A stretch of 64,000 nucleotides of DNA from Heligmosomoides polygyrus polygyrus (lineage: Eukaryota; Nematoda; Chromadorea; Rhabditida; Heligmosomidae). Below, piece by piece: positions 57,001-64,000 of this stretch (positions within the stretch are counted from its first letter, which is position 1; each line of letters begins with the position of its first letter). The translations under genes and the position numbers were made by a program. The DNA lies in contig OX377205.1 in NCBI GenBank assembly GCA_947396885.1, positions 28,335,899 through 28,399,898 on the forward strand, in the 5' to 3' direction. Below the pieces are notes generated by a model. That model saw only the letters and a list, made by a program, of their open reading frames with translations. It did not search any database and was not told the origin of the DNA.

Positions 57001-59202
57001 GTTGAAGACAGACCAAACAGTTCAGATAGCGAGGCGGTTAGGAAGCATGTCACAGCTCACCGGGAAGCATCTCATCGTTGATTTTCCGGTGAAGCTGTCC
57101 TGAATGCCTTCAAGAAGGTCGATATCTTTCTTTCTGGTTGGATTAGAGACCGTTGTTCCCGACTCTACGATTGGCCTCACATAGGTATTGTATGCACGGG
57201 TGTAAGCTTCCGGAATAATTGACTTCAAGACTCGGTCTAATTTATATATGCGGCAACTTGCTTTACTCACTAGAAAGCTACAGTGTTTGCTGAAGGAAAG
57301 GTTTCTTGTAACCATGAAACATAGATCCCGTGCTTCTTGAACTCTGGCTAAAACCTGACCGCTATAGTAGGGAAGTCGAGATGGCCTCTTGATCAAATCG
57401 CAAAAAGAAAATGTTTTTTCTTTTGCAAGCGACAGTTTTCATTTCTTTGCTCAGCGACTGATATAATAAACTGCTATCTTAAGCGTGTTTTGCCCAAGAC
57501 GCTCTTTATGATCTTGGGTATCGTCGGCGAACATTTTGCACTTCACACTCATGCTGTTGACCGAGTTAAGCGATTGGTATGTGCACAGCAAAACCAGCAA
57601 CGGAGACATCCACCTTGGGGTACACCACCAAATGTGGAGGAGACCTCTGTGTAATTATCCCTACTCCTGATCTGATATCTATTTAGGAAAAATTGTCTGG
57701 TTCACATGATTGCCCTGAAATATATTCCCCCAGTTCCAGTTGTTGGTGAAATCTACATAAAATTTATTCATTCCTTCGTCGGATATCGGATTGCTATTAA
57801 AGTTGCTGCAAAAAAGGATTATGAAGCCCATCCGCACAACAGCACGGTATTCGCCTTGCCTTCGAAAAAAAATGGAATGCTGATACTGAAAATATGGTGG
57901 GTTTGTAGATTTTTGCGACAAAATATCATCAATTGTCTACCTTCTCTCCTTTAAGGCGAAATGCACACCTGCAGCTAGTTAAACATTTCATCTATCTTTT
58001 CTCCTTTGAGGCGAAATGCGCACCTGCAGCTAATTAAAAATTGGAAATTTTGGAGATACGACCGTGGTCTCGAAGTGCTAGCTCAGAATTACGTAGATCA
58101 GTGCCCAACGAATGCAAATGGATCAGCCGTGGACACCCGTCCTGATAATGGTGAAAATGTGAAGATCATCCCGTCCAACACAATTCCGTTCTACGATTCT
58201 GTGCTTTCGGTATGGCTTCTCTTCTTGTTTAATATCATCGACTTAAAGGTGCCTTAATTGTAGGCCTCACAATCATGGTGGGACGAGATCGCAGTCAATG
58301 GTGTTAACCATCAGATGAGATTCACTGACTTCCTTCAAACCAAACCGCTAGCACCAATTAGATGGACCCAGCTTCGTGAAGAAAATGTCTGTAGTACTCT
58401 AGATGCACATTTAGCTCACTTCTGAGAAGTAACGTTTTGAAAGCGGCTTATGAAAAGCACTTAAAGGGAGAGCAATTGATTAGAAAGGCTAATGATTATA
58501 CACAAACATTGTGGTGTAAACTTCGTCTCCAACTTGCCAAGCAACATGCTGATGTTTCACTGCCTTTTTTCAAATAAAGTGCAATTAGACCGCAAGAAAA
58601 ACATGCAAGACTTCTTCCATCCTCACTAGATGCAGAAAAGATCAGGAACTGGGTAACAAGCGGGGAAGACTTAAAACAAAAAAAACAAAGTTAGCAAAAA
58701 AAACAACAAGTAAACAAAGTTAAATCTCTGCCAATCCGCACTATACATATATGGCGTCGAATAAAGCGACTCAGAAAGTAAATTCGTAGATTGTCGTACT
58801 TTTTTAGAGTTGAGTAACCTACATAGTAGACTAATGGAGACATGGTAAAATTATCGCTTTCAGATGGCATGGGCAACCACTTACAGACTTGGATGTGGAG
58901 TGCAGCGCTGTGGCAGCAACACTGTTGTAGTATGCCGTTACGCACCACGGTACTATTTTTAACGTTTACGCATCTATTTCTGAGTTAGGACTTATTCCAA
59001 AGCTGGTGTTTCTGATCCTCACTAATAATTGCTCTCTTATTTTTTAATATTACGTTTTTTATTCGATTAACTGTCCCATTTATTTTGCAGCGGCAACATC
59101 GTTGACCAATACATCTACAAGGTGGGCACCCCGTGTGGAGACTGCATGTCGTCCTGCATAAGCGGGAACCTCTGCACACCTCCTATTCGCTCTCTGTCTT
59201 GA
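50956..59202 (+). CDS. SCP/TAPS (ASP, venom-allergen-like) secreted protein gene, partial
   Basis: Seven exons: 50956-51095, 53076-53265, 53647-53725, 58030-58209, 58264-58371, 58864-58949, 59091-59202. Phases match at every junction. Exon a gives the end of a cysteine-rich region (CDTTTGLC). Exon b is a Thr/Ala-rich linker, then IRDRVLELHNNRR, the first helix of an SCP domain. Later exons give LATGQVVNG, NYVDQCP, NGENVKII, SWWDEI, TQMAWATTYRLGCG, VVCRYAPRGN (CAP2 signature) and YKVGTPCGDC to the stop. Two-domain ASPs have such a linker between domains, so a first domain should lie upstream; I did not find it. Exon e ends at CAG|CTTCGT with no GT donor, so this may be a pseudogene or use another site. 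The exon d start is the least certain. Secreted CAP proteins of this kind are abundant in infective larvae. Confidence 0.82.
51890..52177 (-). mobile_element. tRNA-derived SINE with 12-bp target duplication
   Basis: Minus orientation. The head at the right end has an A-box-like gtgtagcgcagtcg and a B-box-like ggttcggattt; the tail is (ttatcc)-type. TGTATTGAGCTA flanks both sides exactly (51878-51889, 52178-52189). Lies in the first recognised ASP intron. Confidence 0.85.
52480..52775 (-). mobile_element. tRNA-derived SINE, second copy
   Basis: Same body as the copies at 51890 and 63000 (gggatgcgccacgcattct, tgacttgcggtggccagcc, caccgaccccggagggatgg). The target duplication is imperfect (acaagtggaat / acaagtaatg). 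Confidence 0.8.
53076..53265 (+). CDS. ASP exon b: Thr/Ala-rich linker and SCP helix 1
   Basis: Acceptor attatttag, donor gtatca. About 40 residues rich in TTTAAT-type runs (likely O-glycosylated, inference), then MTQTIRDRVLELHNNRR. The opposite-strand Val/Ala frame here is a shadow. Confidence 0.8.
53647..53725 (+). CDS. ASP exon c
   Basis: Acceptor gcttatag, donor gtatga. QLLATGQVVNGRTGQNCGTG, NIYQM; the LATGQ segment follows the first helix in this family. Confidence 0.8.
54255..54690. repeat. Inverted pair of Penelope-type terminal sequences
   Basis: 54255-54375 and 54570-54690 are inverse copies with moderate divergence. Each has a gacg..cgtc hairpin followed by GAAACGTC, as in Penelope hammerhead 3' halves, and an aataaaa(c/t)t run near the cttcgt end. 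The CTGANGA core is changed to AGACGACGA-like sequence, so no working ribozyme is expected. Located in the ASP intron between exons c and d. Confidence 0.5.
55121..55255. mobile_element. MITE, GGGGCCGGATTC family, copy 4 (best preserved)
   Basis: 135 bp. Ends ggggccggattcatcaacga and its near-perfect inverse (tcgttgacgaatccggcccc). The interior is palindromic around gcttaccaagtgatatggtg. No coding sequence and no clear target duplication. Confidence 0.85.
55545..56625. mobile_element. 1.08-kb foldback element with nested hairpins
   Basis: Termini tacagtaccgcacatgtctt and its inverse; the inverted arms run about 150 bp (55545-55695 and 56480-56625). Each arm contains the same perfect hairpin (gccgctttggagcgttccaaagcggc). 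The interior repeats cactctacaggctctcgcgc at about 55710, 55850 and 56400, and gttcgattctatatgcattg at 55740 and 56300. Non-coding, in the ASP c-d intron. Confidence 0.75.
56830..57690 (-). mobile_element. CR1-type non-LTR retrotransposon, RT C-terminal fragment
   Basis: Minus strand. Near 57615 GVPQGG-like and near 57520 KMFADDT-like sequences (RT motifs) appear in broken frames, followed by the 124-codon frame 57396-57022 with EARDLCFMVTRNLSFSKHC, AYNTYVRPIVESGTTVSNP and MRCFPVSCDMLPNR. This is the usual C-terminal RT region of CR1-like elements. Confidence 0.75.
58030..58371 (+). CDS. ASP exons d and e
   Basis: Exon d (58030-58209): YDRGLEVLAQNYVDQCP, PDNGENVKIIPSN, YDSVLS, donor gtatgg. 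Exon e (58264-58371, acceptor aattgtag): SQSWWDEIAVNGVNHQMRFT to IRWTQ. The intron between is 54 bp. The first base after WTQ is C, so the expected GT donor is missing. A 45-50 bp direct repeat (57943-57985 and 58003-58037) spans the exon d acceptor region (aaatgc(a/g)cacctgcagct). Confidence 0.78.
58864..59202 (+). CDS. ASP exons f and g (CAP2 signature and C-terminus)
   Basis: Exon f (58864-58949; acceptor gctttcag, donor gtacta): MAWATTYRLGCGVQRC, VVVCRYAPR. Exon g (59091-59202; acceptor ttttgcag): GNIVDQYIYKVGTPCGDCMS, SCISGNLCTPP, stop TGA at 59200. Cysteine spacing fits the hinge region of ASPs. Confidence 0.85.
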
Positions 59203-60429
59203 AGATGATTTAGGCAGAGACATTTGCTCGTCCGCTCTATAAATGAAGCATTGAAATGTGCATTGCATACTTGATTTTACCGTCGGATAGGAATTAGCCA
59301 ATCAAACAGGTGTTGCTTACTCTTCCATTTTGAGAGCACAAATTTTTAATTAAAAATCCACGCTTGTAGACCCGGAGAGATGTGGGCAGATCCATTCACC
59401 AAGGGATAACTCAAAAGATTGAGCCGCTGGAAGCGCTCTGAATTTTCTTTTAAAGTCCAGCATTGGACATTTGGAGCACAGGATACATATTCCGTCCTTA
59501 TTTCATCAACAGGGCAGCCCCTATTATCTCGATGTCGCAGCATCAAACATTGAAAAGCAGCGTTTTTCTTTCGGACGTTACTGAACTGCTATGCGATACC
59601 TGAGCGTCGGTCGTCTACAGAAAAATCCTGCTATATATAAAGCTCTGCTATATCATATAAGCGTGAATCTCAAGGGAAAACAGAACCTGCAGCTCGGACG
59701 ACAACTGACACGGTTCGCTAATCGAGGCATAGAAAATCCAATCTTGGCGGGACACAGAAATCGACTGTGATTCCTACGTCTTCCGATGGGAATGGCCACT
59801 TTTGCCAGTGGAGCTTCAAGTACAATAGCGGCAGCATAACAAATGCCAAGGTTCATCTAAAGTCGGTCGCGGACCTCTCCATAAAGTTCTACTAAAGCGC
59901 CAAAATGTCGAAGAGGCTCCATCTCTACACTATCGTGATCAATGAAAATTGGATGACCACTGAGAAGGCCAGTCGAAAAATCGGTAACAGCAGTTGATAT
60001 TTTCGATCAATCGAAACTTTTTACTTTCTGTGAAGTTCTTTTCAACCTCACATTGTCATGATTTTCAACTTCCTACTCGGTTGAATCTGTATAATTTCCG
60101 CTATATTCACTATGTTTAGCCAACTCCCGGCCACAGTCCGACTTCGCCCATCATTGCAAGTATATTTGTAACCTACGACTAATTTTAGAGGATACTCTGG
60201 ATTTGACTTTCGTCTTTAGCGTTTGTTCTACACCTTTGTGGGGTACTCCTTCTGGGAATCATGAACACACGTTTCGCGTTCCAGCGCAAGACAAGTGTGC
60301 AGTCACCAACTGCTTTCGAGTCAATGTAAGGTATAAAACCATCGCTGCTTCGGGTGCACTGGTGGCCGTTTTTCAAGCATCTGGTGGTTCACTGTGTACC
60401 ATGCGTATTGCTTCTTGCTGTTTATTCTC
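59203..60429. other. Unassigned stretch downstream of ASP
   Basis: No poly(A) signal I would insist on. A plus-strand frame at 60203-60330 (EHTFRVPAQDKCAVTNCFRV) ending near gtaagg could be an exon, but has no recognised family. Confidence 0.3.
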
Positions 60430-60715
60430 CTAGCATGATGTGGTCGCATCATCGCAAGCAAGCTTAGCGCTTTAGCTATCGGCGCTTCACCAAACTTCTG
60501 CGGAATGGCACCGCTTCGGTTATTGACGCTGAGACGAATAAACTTCTTTGGTTTTTTTTAAAGAGTTACTCATCACTGTTTATCGCTATCGGCCGAACAG
60601 CGCTTCTGCAGCTCCTTGACTTAGGGTTCTTCTACATGTCATGTTTAGGGTTAGTGAGAGAACACTATTTGGGCCAAGCTGAAGTCATGCGTGAATTTAC
60701 TGCAAGGAACAAACT
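60430..60715 (-). mobile_element. RTE C-terminal fragment
   Basis: The sequence matches the minus-strand RTE at 4870-5175: gtggtcgcatcatcgcaagc, agctatcggcgcttcaccaa acttctgc, then tttgggccaagctgaagtca near the right end. Badly decayed. Confidence 0.6.
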
Positions 60716-61429
60716 GTCAACAGACGATAGTGTTGATCTCGTGTACATATTTATTGGTGCTATGCACAAATAAAATATCATCCATACATCTTTAGGGTTT
60801 AAATGTAAATAACAAGAATAAATGTGATATGAGTTTTGCACAATATTAATAAAAAATTACGCTCGAAGAAAGGGATAGCCAGCTATTTTTTTGTAAATTC
60901 GTTTATGTAAAATATTGCAGTTGCAATTTGATTTCCAAGGGTTTAATACTACTACTGGAAGTACGAGTAATGAACCTAAACTGAATTGATACAGTTTTTG
61001 GATGCAATATGTATTAGAAATAGTAGAGCGTTTTACGGAAATTGGTGCGAACATCAATAATGCGATCACTATTGAAACCAAATACATATTCATATACATA
61101 TATTAGAACGTGAAATAGTAATGGAATCATCACTTTGGACGACCATTTCTTTTGAAATAACTTGGCTATGAAATTTCTTACAACTATGCCGAAATTATAA
61201 CTACGTTTATTCAGAAGGCAAACAAATTTTTTTTTGAAGAAACCTAAAGTAATTATTGCATCTCAAAATTTTACATCATGATTTTGCCTAAAAATGAAAC
61301 GATTAAGTGTGCAACGAATATTTTCTTCAAGATAAGTTTTAATAGCTAGAACGTATTTCAATTTACGTTTGTAAAGCCTAATGGTGGCGAAGTTTGTTCC
61401 TCCACTATTCATCGCACTCAGCCGACGGG
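60716..61429. other. Unassigned AT-rich stretch
   Basis: No coding or repeat signal supported. Confidence 0.3.
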
Positions 61430-62845
61430 TACAACTGTCGACGAAACCTGGAAAGAGGCTACCGAAGCGATAGTTTGGGCTGCACGCATCGAACTCGGCA
61501 CAACGAAGCCTGAACAGCGTTAGGTCGCCAAGCAGGCTTGGCTGTGGACTGTCACAGAAAAGGTCCGAGAAAAAACGACTATTTATCGGTGATAGGACAG
61601 TATATGATTGGCGGAGTTATCTAGAAGGGAAGAAAGCGGGAAAGAAGGCAGTAGCCGCTGCTAGAGCCGCACACTACGCTGATGAGAGCGAAAAACTGGA
61701 GACTCATGATGGTAAGCATTATCTTTACTAACTCTCCAAAGCTCGCTTTCGCCAAACAGACTAGTCAAAAGTTCTTTGAGATTAATGATGAAAACGGTCA
61801 TCTTCTCGTGGATTGTAAGAGGGCTGTAAAGCGCTACTGACACGACTACTTCGAAGAAATCCCAAATGTTGAATTCGACCATCCTGCTATTTTTTTGCAT
61901 CTCCTGTATACGGTCCTGTTCAGAAGATTCCAATGAGCAAAACTTATGCAGCCGTGAGGAAAATGAAGACAGGCAAAGCCAATTTTACTAATGACCTGCC
62001 GGGCGACCTGTGGAAAGTCGAACGGCTTGTGCCCGCTTCCCGGCTGAAAGTGTTGAGAACTGGTAGCAAAGCACGACCACCCCAATTTGGAAGAGGAAGG
62101 GTTGCCGTACAATTCGCCTTCTATCGCATACGAAGAAATTCTTTGTGCGAATTGTCACTAATCAGTGTGGTTTCATCTCTGGCTGTGGCACAGTTGATGC
62201 CATTCACTCTGCCCCCTCCTGTTAGAGAAGCATTGCGAGAATTGGAAGCCAGCGCATATCGCCTTCCTCGACATGGAGAAGACCTTTGACCGCATACCGC
62301 GTGAAGTAATGTGGTCCCTGCGACATCATGGAGTTCCTAAAGAGTTCATATAGTGGGCGCGCATTCTGCACTCCTGCCCAAAGAGTCGAGTGGGAGCGCC
62401 AGCATGCTCATCGATGGAGTTCCTCATCTATGTAGAAATGCACCAGGGATCTGCGCGTTCGTGTTCGTTATGGATGCAATTTCACGAGATCTCCAAACTG
62501 CGGCATTATGGACGTTGCTTATGCTGATGACGTCATGGCCGCAAGAGAAAGCCGAGCTCGGGCGACAGGCACAGGCGTGGTACTATCGCTTGGCATTGTT
62601 CGGACTTAGAGGCTGAGCACTTGACGATGGATGTGAACAATCACGGATCAACTACACCGTCCGTAAAAGACTGGCCTGAACTTTCAGTCCTTGGGGAGCA
62701 GCCCAGTGGACGCTCAAAGCAAAGTTGGCTAGACACGCCGCACTTCGACTTAAAGGTAGCTGTTGTGCATCCTGACCAAATATTTATCGGGAGAATCACC
62801 ACACCAGAAGACCGGACCTCGCTTGTGTACAGTAAAATCTACGTA
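61430..62845 (+). mobile_element. RTE retrotransposon fragment, plus strand, decayed
   Basis: Linker (ETWKEATEAI-like sequence at 61455), FFEINDEN-like block at 61780, VRKMKTGKANFTNDLPGDLW (61950), FLDMEKTFDRIPREV-like block near 62270, VFVMDAISRDLQTAALWTLL (62470), then a jump to GRSKQSWLDTPHFDLKVAVV (62710). Same subfamily as 4650-7770. It has many frame changes and an internal loss between the YADD region and the C-terminus. Confidence 0.75.
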
Positions 62846-62999
62846 TAGGTTTCTTTCCCACCTATTTTCGCTCACAACTGTACGAGACACATAAGAGGAA
62901 TATCTTTAATTAAATTCAAATAACCTGTAAATACACGATTGTGAAATCGATCTTTAAAATCTTTGTAAATATTCTTTTCGCATTAACATCCCAAATTAA

Positions 63000-63291
63000 G
63001 ATAAAGGATAAAGGACGGCGTTGCTCAATCCCTTCTGGGATGCGCCAGCGCATTCTACTTCTACAGGATGTCGTGAAGGCGACATGAATGCGTATTTGGC
63101 CATACAATGACTTGCGGTGGCCAGCCGATGAACAAGTCAGCGCTTTATCCTTCCCAGACGACTCTGGTACCAATTCACCGACCCCGGAGGGATGGAAGGC
63201 TTGGTTGGCCTGGGCGGGAAATCCGAACCAGGAACCTGGTGTCGGGTGCACGCGACAGTCGCACCTCCTCCAACTGCGCCACACGCGCCCA
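63000..63291 (-). mobile_element. tRNA-derived SINE with 16-bp target duplication
   Basis: 292 bp, minus orientation. The head has A box gtgtggcgcagttgg and B-box-like ggttcggatttcc; the body matches the copies at 51890 and 52480; the tail is (ttatcc)-type. TAACATCCCAAATTAA flanks both sides exactly (62984-62999, 63292-63307). The perfect duplication makes it one of the youngest insertions here. Confidence 0.88.
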
Positions 63292-63307
63292 TAACATCCC
63301 AAATTAA

Positions 63308-63589
63308 TAACATTAAATATACATAGAAATCTTATCAACTGAATTCTCTTGGTATGCGCAGGTACGGCAGTTTGCTAACCTTTATCGGACTTTCGTATGA
63401 GTTACGGCTCAGCTCCGCGAACACAGCTCAAGAATGCGGTTTTCTCCGGGCACTCGCCTTTTGTGGCCGCCAGGATGGGGTAGCCACGCCTCACCTCGCC
63501 CCTTAGCGTGTCGGCGAGCTCAGCGGCGGCGCACCGGATGAACGGCCAGGCAGAACACAAAAAATCAATACAACACATTCAATACGCTG
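63308..63589. other. Unassigned, partly GC-rich
   Basis: 63440-63545 is GC-rich; the minus strand reads AAAELADTLRGEVRRGYPIL in one frame. Possibly a transposon scrap; not identified. Confidence 0.3.
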
Positions 63590-64000
63590 GCTAGTGCATG
63601 GAAACAATTTAGAGTTAGCATACATCACAGCAACAACTACAAATGTGAGTAGTAACAACACATTACAACTATCAATACTTAACAATCCAAATTTTCTAAA
63701 ATCGATGAATACTTCTGTCCCTTCGATAAATGATACATGGGTAGTAGTCGGTCGAGCTTCAGTTTTTCAAAACCTACAGCAAGTGGGTTTAAACGTCAAC
63801 CAATACTGACTGCAGATGTCAAGAACACACAACGGTCTAAACATGTCCCCCTGACAAACATTGAAAATATAAAAATATACAAGAAACAGATATCAAATTA
63901 AAAATACAGAAGAAAGGCAATAAAAATTAGAAACAAGTACTACCGACAACTAAAAATACAAAAAACAGTTATTTTCCCTCAAAAACCTTTCGCAATTGCT
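63590..64000 (+). repeat. Dispersed repeat shared with 47340-47911
   Basis: Aligns with the reverse complement of 47500-47860, including gtcgagc, gcagatgtcaagaacacaca and the A-rich aaaaattagaaacaag section. It continues past the window end. The 71-codon frame at 63594-63809 is the related reading of this copy. Confidence 0.5.

Overview
The window reads as nuclear DNA of a parasitic nematode, most likely a strongylid such as a hookworm. Coding exons are short and bounded by GT..AG introns, several only about 50-70 bp long. The two best genes belong to families greatly expanded in these worms: a CK1/tau-tubulin-kinase-like protein kinase and an SCP/TAPS (ASP, venom-allergen-like) secreted protein. 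Almost everything else is decayed transposable elements of types common in nematodes. No rRNA gene, intact tRNA gene, CRISPR array or bacterial operon was seen. Species assignment is inference.

Layout. 1-2000: minus-strand CR1-type non-LTR element split by a foldback insert. 2.6-4.2 kb: small MITEs, a GC-rich hairpin and a TTCGAA-rich array. 4.6-7.8 kb: a near full-length but frameshifted RTE-type retrotransposon. 8.1-9.3 kb: a mariner. 10.2-10.6 kb: a 40-41 bp tandem array. 10.8-15 kb: three small candidate gene ends (one plus-strand exon with poly(A) signal, a three-exon plus-strand orphan, a two-exon minus-strand C-terminus).

16,483-33,280 (or 33,379): a plus-strand protein kinase gene of at least ten exons. 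Every splice junction I could place keeps the reading frame, giving about 372 residues with P-loop, VAIK-type lysine, HRD and DFG in order. The P-loop exon is separated from the rest by a 13.1 kb intron that holds an inverted minisatellite pair, a second RTE subfamily, an internally deleted RTE, TTCGAA arrays, an 8-bp-TSD MITE, a mariner and a 1.47 kb foldback element.

33.4-50.9 kb: tandem repeats, a purine-rich tract, RTE fragments, several MITEs, a Penelope-like element (reverse transcriptase plus GIY-YIG) with a hammerhead-ribozyme-like motif downstream, a roughly 720 bp foldback element, and long stretches without recognisable genes. 50,956-59,202: an ASP-type gene with seven recognisable exons (end of a first cysteine-rich region, Thr/Ala-rich linker, one full SCP domain). 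Its introns are again full of elements. One exon of this gene lacks a GT donor. 59.2-64 kb: RTE fragments, a tRNA-derived SINE with a 16-bp target duplication, and a dispersed repeat shared with 47.3-47.9 kb.

The two host genes show no functional link to each other. The elements show a clear relative history: a foldback inside CR1, a MITE inside an RTE 3' end, another MITE inside an RTE open frame, and SINEs with intact target duplications as the youngest insertions.
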